In this document: piece by piece, positions 7,738-15,598 of the stretch
How positions within the stretch are numbered: position 1 is the stretch's first letter
How the letters are laid out: every line of letters starts with the position of its first letter
NCBI RefSeq assembly: GCF_018736145.1
Contig: NZ_CP059997.1
Span: 1,611,501-1,675,500, forward strand
DNA from: Amycolatopsis sp. CA-230715
GTDB lineage: Bacteria > Actinomycetota > Actinomycetes > Mycobacteriales > Pseudonocardiaceae
Reading direction: 5' to 3'
DNA: 64,000 bases
The notes under the pieces: model-generated
Seen by the model: only the letters and a program-made list of their open reading frames with translations
What the model was told of the DNA's origin: nothing
Databases searched by the model: none
Made by a program: the position numbers and the translations under genes

Positions 7738-8904
7738 CGGCATGCGGCGGCCCGGCTGCCAGCCGCGCGCCCGTCCCCGCCGCACCGCAGCGACGGCGAT
7801 CCCCGCTGCCGCGGCGAAGCCCAGCGCGCCGATCGTGACACCGCCCGCGAGCCCGTCCCCTGGTGCGACGGCAGCCGCCGCGGCGGGCACCACCCTGGCC
7901 GGTTTCCCAGCGCCCGCACCGAGTCCCGGCGCCGGTGCGTCCGCCGGGATCTGCGCGGTGACGGCCGCGTAGGCGTCGAGCGTGCCCCAGCCGCGCTTCG
8001 GGTCGTGGTCTCCGTTCGGCGGCCGGTTCGCGGTCAGCACCAGCCTCGTGACGACCTGCTCCGGCGAAAGCGCGGGGTGGTAGGCGCGGACGAGCGCGGC
8101 GGCACCGGCGACGTAGGCCGCGGCCAGCCCGGGATCGGTGAGCGGCCACCGGTGCGCCACCACACCGTGCCCGCCCGCGGAGGTGCTCACCAGATCGGCG
8201 CCGGGCGCCGCGATCCCGAGGTGGTCACCGGCCTCCTGTCCGACGGTCGCCCCGGCCCGGTCGAGCGATCCGACCGCGAGCGCACCCGGCGTCGCGGCCG
8301 GGTAGGTCGGCGCGCCGTTCGTCCCCGCCGCGGGCGAAATCACCACCGAGCCGCGTTCGCGTGCTTCCGCCACCGCGCCCGTGAGCGCGGCGCTGCCCGA
8401 GTTCACCGGTACCGCGACCAGGATCACCCCGGCGCGCGCGGCGACCGCGGCCTTGATCGCCTCCGCGAGCCGGTCGGGTTCACCGTCACCGCCCGCGTGC
8501 GGGTACCGCACCGGGAGGATCTTCGCACCGGGCGCCACCCCGGCGAACGTGGTCGCCGGATTCGCTTGCGCCGCGACGATTCCGGCCGCGATCGTGCCGC
8601 GCCCGTCGCAGTCCGTCCCCGGCTCGGCGCCCACGTCGCCGATGTCCCGCGCCGCCACGACCTGCCCGCGCCCGAACTGCGCGTTGCGCGTGTCGACGCC
8701 CGTCCCGACGACCGCGACGAGCTGCCCCGCACCGGTGGTCAGCGGCCAGATCCGCGCCGGGTCGAGCAGCCGCTGGCCCCACGGCACCTCGCCAGGGTAA
8801 ACGCCGACGGGATCGGCGCATGTCGCGGAGGGCGAAGCCGTCGCGACAGCGGGAAAACCGCCCAGCAGCACCGAAACGAAGGCCGCGGTGAGGGCTCGCC
8901 TCAC
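7735..8904 (-). CDS. Mycosin-like S8 protease homologue lacking the catalytic triad
   Basis: This 389-residue protein has the layout of mycosins, the membrane-anchored subtilisins of type VII secretion: a signal peptide (residues 1-23), an S8 domain, a Pro/Ala-rich linker and one C-terminal membrane helix (about 354-374) with a basic tail. The three catalytic positions are all replaced. The Asp of the DTG motif is Gly (VVGTGV, G67), the His of DGHGT is Arg (DGRGT, R102), and the Ser of GTSxAAP is Gly (DPGLAAAYVAG, G259). The fold appears intact, so it is probably a structural pseudoprotease. The GTG start overlaps the stop of the sensor kinase gene (GTGA), implying coupled translation. Confidence 0.8.
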   Translation of the reverse strand: MRRALTAAFVSVLLGGFPAVATASPSATCADPVGVYPGEVPWGQRLLDPARIWPLTTGAGQLVAVVGTGVDTRNAQFGRGQVVAARDIGDVGAEPGTDCDGRGTIAAGIVAAQANPATTFAGVAPGAKILPVRYPHAGGDGEPDRLAEAIKAAVAARAGVILVAVPVNSGSAALTGAVAEARERGSVVISPAAGTNGAPTYPAATPGALAVGSLDRAGATVGQEAGDHLGIAAPGADLVSTSAGGHGVVAHRWPLTDPGLAAAYVAGAAALVRAYHPALSPEQVVTRLVLTANRPPNGDHDPKRGWGTLDAYAAVTAQIPADAPAPGLGAGAGKPARVVPAAAAAVAPGDGLAGGVTIGALGFAAAAGIAVAAVRRGRARGWQPGRRMP

Positions 8905-10235
8905 CGCGGGACCCACAGCGTGACCCTCGTCCCGCGCCCCGGCCGCGACTCCACCGTGCACCGGCCGCCGACCTCGGCGAGCCGTGCCTTCATCGACTTG
9001 CTCACCCCGAACCCCGGCGGCCGTTCCGCTTCGTCGTAGCCGATCCCGTGATCCCGCGCTATCACCGCGATCCCGCCTTCGCGCTCTTCGAGACGGACCA
9101 CGACCTCGCGGGTTCCGGCGTGCTTGATGGTGTTGCGCAAGGCTTCGCGCACCGCGTCGCGGACGGCGACCCGCCGCACCTCCGAAAGCACGTCGTCGTC
9201 CACGTCGGCGACCACGAGCTGGGCGCGCAGCCCGTCGCGCGCCATCTCGGTGGCGACCGCGGCGAGCTCCTCGCCGAGCCCGTCCGCCTGGTGGCCGTCA
9301 CCGGTGTCCAGGCCGCGGCGCAGGTCGTTCGCCTGCGCCCTCGCGACGGCGCGCAGCCGGGCGAGTTCGGCGCGCGGATCCGCTTCGTCCTCGCTGGTCC
9401 GCATCGCCATCGATTCGAGCACCTGCAGCACGGTGTCGTGCAAGGCGCGTTCGGTGCGGGCGCGCTCCGCGGTGCGGCCGTTGCGGATGCCGATCGCGAG
9501 CGCGAGCCGGTTGCCGAGGCCGACCAGCATGAGCGACCCGAGCGCGGTGAACGAGGCCACCACGAGGATCGCCGACCCGGCGAGCGCACCGGCCACCTCT
9601 TCGCCGACGCCACCCGGTCTCGGCCCGCCGGTCCACCACATCACCGCCTGCAGCGGCAGGCTCAGCCCCACCACGGCCATCCCCGACGGCACGCCGCGCG
9701 CGATCGTCCACAACGCGACCGTGCCGCACAGGTACACCCACGGCACCCAGATCGCGTACGGGTGCAGCGGGACCGGCACCGTCACGTTCACCACGAGGCA
9801 CGAGGCGAGCGCGAACACGACGTCGGCGTAAAGCAGTCCCCTCGTGACGCGGCCGTTGAGATCGGGCACCTTCAGGATCCACGCGATCGCCGCGAGCGTG
9901 CTCACCAGCGACAGCCCCCCGACCACCGTGGACGGCCAGGTGCTCGCGAAACCGGAGGTGGCCACGAGCCATCCCCACACCACCGGTACCGCCAGCGCGC
10001 GGAAAGCCAGCGGCAGCAGCACCCCGTACCGCGTCGCCCTGATCATCAGGGAGTCCTTCGGCGCGGACCGGTCGGTCGCGGCGAGCGCGGCGATGCGCCG
10101 CGTGGCGGGCACCGGCGTCGGATCATCGACCTCGTCGGGCAGCTCGCGCGGCGCCGTCGCGAGCACGGGCGCGCCGTCGCGCAGCAGCGCGACCAGGAAA
10201 TTCGACTCCGGCGCAGGGTTTTCTACTGGCGACAT
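8901..10235 (-). CDS. Membrane sensor histidine kinase (HATPase_c, NarL-partner type)
   Basis: This 444-residue protein has an N-terminal cytosolic stretch of about 70 residues and then six or seven membrane helices between about 70 and 245. A dimerisation helix carries the phosphoacceptor motif ERALHDTVLQVLE (H266), typical of kinases that pair with LuxR/NarL-type regulators. The ATPase domain shows an N box (REALRNTIKH, N368) and a G box (DHGIGYD, D395). The ATG at 10235 follows a GGAAAGG site; the longer frame back to 10601 runs into nadC. No response regulator is adjacent, so it is an orphan kinase here. It is coupled to the mycosin-like gene, suggesting both act at the cell envelope. Confidence 0.8.
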   Translation of the reverse strand: MSPVENPAPESNFLVALLRDGAPVLATAPRELPDEVDDPTPVPATRRIAALAATDRSAPKDSLMIRATRYGVLLPLAFRALAVPVVWGWLVATSGFASTWPSTVVGGLSLVSTLAAIAWILKVPDLNGRVTRGLLYADVVFALASCLVVNVTVPVPLHPYAIWVPWVYLCGTVALWTIARGVPSGMAVVGLSLPLQAVMWWTGGPRPGGVGEEVAGALAGSAILVVASFTALGSLMLVGLGNRLALAIGIRNGRTAERARTERALHDTVLQVLESMAMRTSEDEADPRAELARLRAVARAQANDLRRGLDTGDGHQADGLGEELAAVATEMARDGLRAQLVVADVDDDVLSEVRRVAVRDAVREALRNTIKHAGTREVVVRLEEREGGIAVIARDHGIGYDEAERPPGFGVSKSMKARLAEVGGRCTVESRPGRGTRVTLWVPR

Positions 10236-10330
10236 CACCCTTTCCCCAACTCCCCCGGTTGGTACTTCTAGCAACACTGGCCGAGTTGGACAACCTCTGA
10301 CCGGGTGTTCGATACCGGATCTTGGCCTGG

Positions 10331-11221
10331 TTACCGAAGATCCATGCCCAGGTCGAGGGCGGGAGCCGAATGGGTGAGCCCGCCTACGGACAAATAGTCC
10401 ACACCGGATTCCGCGTAGACGCGGGCATTCGCGAGCTTCAGCCCGCCGGAGGCTTCGAGCCGCGTCTTGGGTGATTCGGCATCGCGCCGCCGCACCGCCA
10501 CCGCGCACTGCTCCGGTGAGAAGTTGTCCAGCAGCACCTCGTCGGCCTCCGCGGCGAGTGCCTCGCCGAGCTGGTCCATGGTGTCGACTTCGACCTCGCA
10601 CGCCAGTTCCGGCGCGTGTTCGCGCGCCGCGGCGAGCGCGGCGGTGACCGAACCCGCCGCCACCACGTGGTTGTCCTTGATGAGCACCGCGTCACCGAGG
10701 CCCATCCGGTGGTTGGCGCCGCCACCGCAGCGCACCGCGTACTTCTGCAGCAACCGCAGCCCCGGCAGGGTCTTGCGCGAATCCCGCACCACGCAGCCCG
10801 TACCGTCCACTTCGGACACCCAGGCCGCGGTCGCGGTGGCCACCCCGGACAGGTGGCACAGCAGGTTCAGCGCGGTGCGCTCGGCGGTGAGCAGTCCGCG
10901 CACACCGCCCCGCAGCACCAGCGCGGGTTCCCCGGCGACGAGCCGCGCGCCGTCTTCCCGCTTCGCCAGCACTTCGTACCCGTCACCGAGCACGGAGTCG
11001 AAGACGGCGAGCGCGACCGCCAGCCCCGCCACCGTGCCGGTCACCCTCGGCCGCAGTTCGGCCAGCGCCACCGCGTCGGCGCCGACGGTGGCGAACGTCG
11101 TGGCGTCCGGGCCGTATCTCAGGTCCTCGGCGAGCGCGGTGTCCACCACGCGCCGCACATCGGCCACGTCCAGTCCGGAATCGGCAAGGTACCGCCGCAC
11201 CGCGGCGCTGAGCTCGGTCAT
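10331..11221 (-). CDS. nadC: Nicotinate-nucleotide pyrophosphorylase (carboxylating)
   Basis: This 296-residue enzyme converts quinolinate and PRPP to nicotinate mononucleotide, CO2 and pyrophosphate, the third step of de novo NAD synthesis. Characteristic segments are present: TAERTALNLLCHLSGVAT, RDSRKTLPGLRLLQKYAV with the conserved Arg and Lys residues, GGGANHRMGLGDAVLIKDNH, and the C-terminal barrel end EASGGLKLANARVYAESGVDYLSVGGLTHS. Its length is normal for QPRTase. The ATG overlaps the nadB stop (TGATG), so the nadABC genes are translationally coupled and controlled from the shared operator at 13947. Confidence 0.97.
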   Translation of the reverse strand: MTELSAAVRRYLADSGLDVADVRRVVDTALAEDLRYGPDATTFATVGADAVALAELRPRVTGTVAGLAVALAVFDSVLGDGYEVLAKREDGARLVAGEPALVLRGGVRGLLTAERTALNLLCHLSGVATATAAWVSEVDGTGCVVRDSRKTLPGLRLLQKYAVRCGGGANHRMGLGDAVLIKDNHVVAAGSVTAALAAAREHAPELACEVEVDTMDQLGEALAAEADEVLLDNFSPEQCAVAVRRRDAESPKTRLEASGGLKLANARVYAESGVDYLSVGGLTHSAPALDLGMDLR

Positions 11222-12909
11222 CACGCTGCTCCTTCGACGAGGACGGGATCGGCGAGCACGGGCTGGCCGGACGGGCTCAGCCTGATCTGCTGGCTGCGCA
11301 GCCAGCGCGCGTCGTCCCGTTCGGGATGTTCGTTGCGCACGTGGCAGCCGCGCGACTCGGTGCGCCGCGCCGCGGCGGCCACCAAAGCCTGTGCCACCAA
11401 GGTGAGCGCGGCGTCCTCCACCGCGCGATGTGTCGTGAGTGGACTGTCCTTTGCGGAAAGGTCGAGCACGGAGCCGACGACCGCGAGCCCGTCGGCGTCC
11501 CTGCCGATCGCGGCGTAGCGGCTCATCACGCGCTGCAGCGAATCGCGGTCGGCGACCGCGGCCCTCGGGTGCTCGCCGATCCGCCCCGACCGCGGGTCGG
11601 CGAGCACCCCCGCCGCGAGATCGGCCGCGACCGAAGCCGCGGCGCGCTCGCCGACGACAAGCCCTTCGAGCAAGCTGTTGGACGCGAGCCGGTTCGCGCC
11701 GTGCAGCCCGGTGCGCGCGACCTCGCCCGCCGCGTACAGGCCGCGGACCGCGGTCCTGCCACCGGCGTCGGTGACCACGCCCCCGCACGCGAAATGCGCG
11801 GCCGGCGTCACCGGGATCGGTTCGGCGACCGGGTCGACGCCGATCTTCCGGCACGCGGCGTACACGGTGGGAAAGCGCTTCGCGAATCCCGGTACACCGG
11901 TCGCGTCCAGGAACACGTGGTCGCCGACGCCGCCGGGCGCCGCCGCGAGATGACGCGTGATCGCGCCGGACACCACGTCGCGCGGGGCGAGGTCCGCCAG
12001 CGGGTGCACCCCCGCCATCACGCGCGCGCCGGTGGCGTCGAGCAGGATCGCGCCCTCGCCGCGCACCGCCTCGGTGACCAGCGGGCAGCGGCCGCGGGCG
12101 CCGGGAGTGTACAGCACCGTCGGGTGGAACTGCACGAACTCGACGTCGGCCGCGGTGGCACCGGCGCGCAGCGCGAGCGCGAGCCCGTCCCCGGTGGCGA
12201 TCTCGGGATTCGACGTGGCCTGGTAGAGCTGCCCGATCCCGCCGGTGGCGAGCAGGACCGCGGGGGCGCGCAGGACGCCGGGCACGCCGTTCGGGTCGAG
12301 CACGCGCACCCCGGCGATCTCCCCGGAAGGCGCCTTCAGCGCGTCGACCGCCACGTGGTGCTCCAGCACCGGCAGCCGGTGCCCGGTCGCCTCGGCCACC
12401 AGTGAGCGCTCGACCTCGGCGCCGGTGGCGTCCCCACCGGCGTGGATCACGCGGAACGCGGTGTGCCCGCCCTCCCTTGCCCGCGCGAGCAGTCCGGAGG
12501 TTTCGCGGTCGAACCGCGCGCCCGCCGTGCGCAGCCGCTTCACCGCGGACGGGCCACCGTCGAGGATCGCGCGCACCGCGTCGGCGTCGCACAGCCCCGC
12601 ACCGGCGACCAGGGTGTCCTCGGTGTGCTTGCGCACCGAATCGCCCTCGTCGTGCTGGTCGTCGAGCACCACGGCGACCCCGCCCTGCGCCCACCGGGTG
12701 TTGCCGTCGACGACCTCGCCCTTCGTCACCACGAGCACCCGCAGGCCACGCGCCTGCGCGTGCAGCGCGGCGGTCAGCCCGGCCACCCCGCTGCCCACCA
12801 CCACCAGGTCCGCGCGCGCTTCCCAGCAGGCGGAACCGTTGGCGTGCCGAGTTTTCGCCTCGCAGGAAGGAACCACAGTGGTCACCGGGCCCTCCGCTCT
12901 GCCGGTCAT
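11221..12909 (-). CDS. nadB: L-aspartate oxidase
   Basis: This 562-residue flavoprotein oxidises L-aspartate to iminoaspartate, which NadA condenses to quinolinate. The FAD-binding Rossmann motif is VVVGSGVAGLTAALHA at about residues 35-50. Further family features are TRWAQGGVAVVL, the active-site region FVQFHPTVLY, and GLYAAGEVARTGLHGANRLASNSLLEGLVVGERAA. The first 30 residues precede the FAD fold and may be over-long, but the ATG overlaps the nadA stop as ATGA, which supports it. It is the middle gene of the nadABC operon. Confidence 0.96.
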   Translation of the reverse strand: MTGRAEGPVTTVVPSCEAKTRHANGSACWEARADLVVVGSGVAGLTAALHAQARGLRVLVVTKGEVVDGNTRWAQGGVAVVLDDQHDEGDSVRKHTEDTLVAGAGLCDADAVRAILDGGPSAVKRLRTAGARFDRETSGLLARAREGGHTAFRVIHAGGDATGAEVERSLVAEATGHRLPVLEHHVAVDALKAPSGEIAGVRVLDPNGVPGVLRAPAVLLATGGIGQLYQATSNPEIATGDGLALALRAGATAADVEFVQFHPTVLYTPGARGRCPLVTEAVRGEGAILLDATGARVMAGVHPLADLAPRDVVSGAITRHLAAAPGGVGDHVFLDATGVPGFAKRFPTVYAACRKIGVDPVAEPIPVTPAAHFACGGVVTDAGGRTAVRGLYAAGEVARTGLHGANRLASNSLLEGLVVGERAAASVAADLAAGVLADPRSGRIGEHPRAAVADRDSLQRVMSRYAAIGRDADGLAVVGSVLDLSAKDSPLTTHRAVEDAALTLVAQALVAAAARRTESRGCHVRNEHPERDDARWLRSQQIRLSPSGQPVLADPVLVEGAA

Positions 12910-13919
12910 TCCCCGCCGCCCGGCTGCCCGATCTCGATCATCCGCTGCACCGAGGCTTCGGCCTTCGCGGCGGTTTCGAGATCGACGTGGACCTCGTCGA
13001 GCCCGTCGCGCAGGCACCGCAGCAGCGCCGCGGGCGTGATCATCTTCATGTACCGGCAGGAGGCGCGGTCGTTCACCGCGCGGAAGTCGATCTCCGGCGC
13101 GGCCTTGCGGAGCTGGTGCAGCATGCCGACCTCGGTGGCCACCAGCACCTCCGTCGCGTTCGTCGCGCGCGCCGAGTGCACCATGTCGCCGGTGGAGAGG
13201 ATCTTGACCCGGCCGGGGTCCACGGTGCCCTCCCCGGCGAGGTAGAGCGCCGAGGTGGCGCAGCCGCACTCGGGGTGGATGAACAGGTCCGCGTCGGGTG
13301 ATTCGGCGGCGCGCTCGGCCAGTTCCGCGCCGTTGATCCCGGCGTGCACGTGGCACTCGCCCGCCCAGACGTGCAGGTTCTCCCGGCCCGTTTCCCGCTT
13401 GACGTGCGCGCCGAGGAACTGGTCGGGGCAGAAGAGGACCTCCCGGTCGGCGGGGATGGAGGCGACCACGTCGACCGCGTTCGACGAGGTGCAGCAGATA
13501 TCGGTCTCCGCCTTCACCTCCGCGGTCGTGTTGACGTAGGAGACCACGACCGCGCCGGGGTGCTGCGCCTTCCAGGCCCGCAGGTCGGCGCCGGTGATGG
13601 AGTCGGCGAGCGAGCATCCCGCCCGCGCGTCCGGGATGAGGACGGTCTTCTCCGGTGCCAGGATCTTCGCGGTCTCCGCCATGAAGTGGACACCGCAGAA
13701 GACGATTGTGGAGGCGTCGCTCGCGGCCGCGATGCGGCTCAGCGCGAGGGAGTCACCGGTGTGGTCGGCGATGTCCTGGATCGCGGGAACCTGGTAGTTG
13801 TGCGCCAGCAGCACCGCATCGCGCTCGCGTGCCAGCCGTCGCACCTCCTCGGCCCACGCCTCGTCCGGCTCGACGCCGTCGAAGGGCGTCAGGTCGTTCG
13901 CCTGGATAGTGCTCGTCAT
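12906..13919 (-). CDS. nadA: Quinolinate synthase
   Basis: This 337-residue enzyme makes quinolinate from iminoaspartate and dihydroxyacetone phosphate using a 4Fe-4S cluster. The three expected ligands are visible: C102 (RAGCSLAD), C189 (GECHVHAG) and C288 (RASCRYMKM). AHNYQVPAIQDIADHTGDSLALS near residue 40 is diagnostic. The ATG follows an AGGAGG site in the 27 bp between the operator and the gene. It is the first gene of the operon, facing the divergent NrtR-type regulator. The three-gene order nadA-nadB-nadC with NrtR alongside matches mycobacteria. Confidence 0.97.
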   Translation of the reverse strand: MTSTIQANDLTPFDGVEPDEAWAEEVRRLARERDAVLLAHNYQVPAIQDIADHTGDSLALSRIAAASDASTIVFCGVHFMAETAKILAPEKTVLIPDARAGCSLADSITGADLRAWKAQHPGAVVVSYVNTTAEVKAETDICCTSSNAVDVVASIPADREVLFCPDQFLGAHVKRETGRENLHVWAGECHVHAGINGAELAERAAESPDADLFIHPECGCATSALYLAGEGTVDPGRVKILSTGDMVHSARATNATEVLVATEVGMLHQLRKAAPEIDFRAVNDRASCRYMKMITPAALLRCLRDGLDEVHVDLETAAKAEASVQRMIEIGQPGGGE

Positions 13920-13946
13920 GGTCTTGGCCCTCCTGGACCTCGCCTA

Positions 13947-13971
13947 GGTTTTCGTCTTATAATCGAAAACC
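13947..13971. promoter_or_regulatory. NrtR-type operator with overlapping divergent promoters
   Basis: A perfect inverted repeat (GGTTTTCG, 9-nt spacer, CGAAAACC) lies between nadA and the divergent regulator gene. Its spacer holds TATAAT (13958-13963) reading toward the regulator and TATAAG reading toward nadA, so one bound regulator would cover both -10 elements. The TATAAT ends only 8 nt before the regulator's GTG, implying a leaderless regulator mRNA, while nadA keeps a normal AGGAGG leader. That NrtR binds here is inferred from position and symmetry. Confidence 0.75.
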
Positions 13972-14673
13972 GTGCGAAGCCATATTAACACCCACGCCCC
14001 CCTGGCACACGAGGTTTTGGGCGCGGTACTTCAGGTGCGCTGCGACACACTCCAGGTGCTGCTGTGGCGCCGCGCGCTCGATCCGCACCTCGGCCGCTGG
14101 TCGCTTCCCGGCGGCAGGCTCCGCCCCGACGAGGACGTCGAAACCTCCATCCGGCGCCAGCTCGCGGAGAAGGTCGACGTCCGCCAGCTCCAGCACGTCG
14201 AGCAGCTCGCGGTGTTCAGCGCGCCGGACCGGGTGCCCGGCCCGAGGGTGGTCGCGACCGCGTTCGTCGCACTGGTGCCCTCCGACGTCGACCCCGAGGT
14301 CCCCGAGGACACCGGCTGGCACCCCGTCGACGACCTCCCGCGCACCGCGTTCGACCACGAGTCGATCGTGCTGCGCGCTCGCGACCGGCTGCGCTCCAAG
14401 CTGTGCTACACGAATCTCGGTTTCGCGCTGGCACCGGCGGAGTTCACCATTTCCGCGCTCAGCGGCCTGTATTCCGCGGCGCTCGGGTACAAGGTTTCCG
14501 CGACGAACCTGCAGCGCGTGCTGTCGCGGCGCGGCCTGCTCTCGGCCACCGGCGCGATGGCGCCGTCCGGCCGCTCCGGCGGGCGGCCCGCCGCGCTGTA
14601 TTCGTTCACCGGCGACGGAATGCAGGTGACCGACCCGTTCGCGGTGTTCCGGCCACCCGCGGGCACGCGCTGA
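13972..14673 (+). CDS. nrtR: NrtR-type Nudix-related transcriptional regulator of NAD synthesis
   Basis: This 233-residue protein has an N-terminal Nudix-like domain and a C-terminal winged helix (about 145-225, FTISALSGLYSAALGYKVSATNLQRVLSRRGLL), the layout of NrtR repressors that sense NAD metabolites. The Nudix box is degraded: after GGRLRPDEDVET the catalytic REUXEEXG reads RQLAEKVD, so hydrolysis is unlikely and the domain is probably a ligand sensor. It is divergent from nadABC across a 25-bp operator. The GTG has no Shine-Dalgarno site but sits just after a TATAAT box, consistent with leaderless translation. Mycobacteria have the same arrangement. Confidence 0.88.
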   Translation: MRSHINTHAPLAHEVLGAVLQVRCDTLQVLLWRRALDPHLGRWSLPGGRLRPDEDVETSIRRQLAEKVDVRQLQHVEQLAVFSAPDRVPGPRVVATAFVALVPSDVDPEVPEDTGWHPVDDLPRTAFDHESIVLRARDRLRSKLCYTNLGFALAPAEFTISALSGLYSAALGYKVSATNLQRVLSRRGLLSATGAMAPSGRSGGRPAALYSFTGDGMQVTDPFAVFRPPAGTR

Positions 14674-14720
14674 CCGCAGCCAGCGAGCATGGGCCCGTTC
14701 TTCGCCATATGGTGGGGTGC

Positions 14721-15437
14721 GTGACCGAGCAAGCACCAGCAGGCAGAGCGGGGGCGACACTGCCCCTGTTCCCGTTGCAGACGGTGCTGCTGCCGGGCAC
14801 GAACCTGCCGCTGCACCTGTTCGAGCCGCGGTACCGGCAGCTCGCCGTCGACCTGGTGACCGGCACGGTGCCCGACCGCCGCTTCGGCATCGTCGCGCTG
14901 CGCTCGGCCGCGATGCGCGAGGTCGACACCGTCGAACACGTCGAGACGGTCGGCTGCGAAGCCGTGCTGCGGGAAGCGGAACGCCTGCCCGACGGCCGGT
15001 TCGACATCATCATCACCGGCGGGCGCCGGTTCCGGCTGCTCGACGTCGACCCGACCGCGGCGCCCTACCTGCTCGGCACCGTGCGATGGGTCGACGACGA
15101 ACCGCTCGCGCCCAGGACCGTCGAAGCCGCGGGCCAGCTCGCCGACGTCACCCGCGAGGCACACCGGCGGTACTGCGAATCCGCGTGGAACACCGGTGAC
15201 TGGAGTGCCCCCGGCGAGGACGCGAAGATCGACGAACTCGCCTACCTGCTGGCCGCCGACTGCCTGCTGCCCCTGGGCGACCGGCAGCGGCTACTCGAAG
15301 AGACGCACCCGCTGCGCCGCCTCCGCATCGCCTGCCAGCTGCTGACGCGGGAAGCCGGGTTCCTGTCGAGGCTGCGCGCCGTCCCGGCACCGCCCGCCGA
15401 ACTCCCCCGGCTCAGCGGCCCGTCCAGCCTCAACTGA
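14721..15437 (+). CDS. LON substrate-binding-domain protein
   Basis: This 238-residue protein resembles the N-terminal domain of Lon protease without any ATPase or protease part (PF02190 type). LPLFPLQTVLLPGTNLPLHLFEPRYRQLAVDL near the start and RFDIIITGGRRFRLLDVD in the middle are typical. A helical C-terminal third follows (DELAYLLAADCLLPLGDRQRLLE). Such stand-alone proteins are common in actinobacteria and may bind peptides or unfolded proteins; no activity is established. The GTG at 14721 follows GGTGGGG; an in-frame ATG at 14709 is also possible. It is transcribed alone. Confidence 0.85.
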   Translation: MTEQAPAGRAGATLPLFPLQTVLLPGTNLPLHLFEPRYRQLAVDLVTGTVPDRRFGIVALRSAAMREVDTVEHVETVGCEAVLREAERLPDGRFDIIITGGRRFRLLDVDPTAAPYLLGTVRWVDDEPLAPRTVEAAGQLADVTREAHRRYCESAWNTGDWSAPGEDAKIDELAYLLAADCLLPLGDRQRLLEETHPLRRLRIACQLLTREAGFLSRLRAVPAPPAELPRLSGPSSLN

Positions 15438-15462
15438 GCACTTGATTCTCTCCGCAGCGCAA

Positions 15463-15519
15463 CGCCCCGAAGGTGGCTTTCAGGGCATCTACCGCCCCGA
15501 AGGCCACCTTCAGGGCATC
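15463..15519. repeat. Intergenic palindromic repeat pair (GAAGG-type)
   Basis: Two copies of a 25-nt unit beginning GCCCCGAAGG and ending TTCAGGGCAT lie 6 nt apart. The first has GTGGCTT in the middle and the second CCACCTT, so the units can pair with each other as well as fold singly. A degraded third copy (CTGAAGCCACTTTCGAGGC) follows near 15561. They sit between the stop codons of two convergent genes and may act as a bidirectional terminator. Related units occur near 6329, 38030 and 48136. Confidence 0.7.
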
Positions 15520-15598
15520 GGCAACCCGGGCCGCACGACAACAAGGGCCAAAAGTGTCGCTCTGAAGCCACTTTCGAGGCGCGGAGGACTCGTGGCGG

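Noticed and set aside
10317..10343. GGATCTT and AAGATCC pairing around the nadC stop
   Set aside because: The 7-bp stem has a 13-nt loop and includes coding bases, so it is weak as a terminator.
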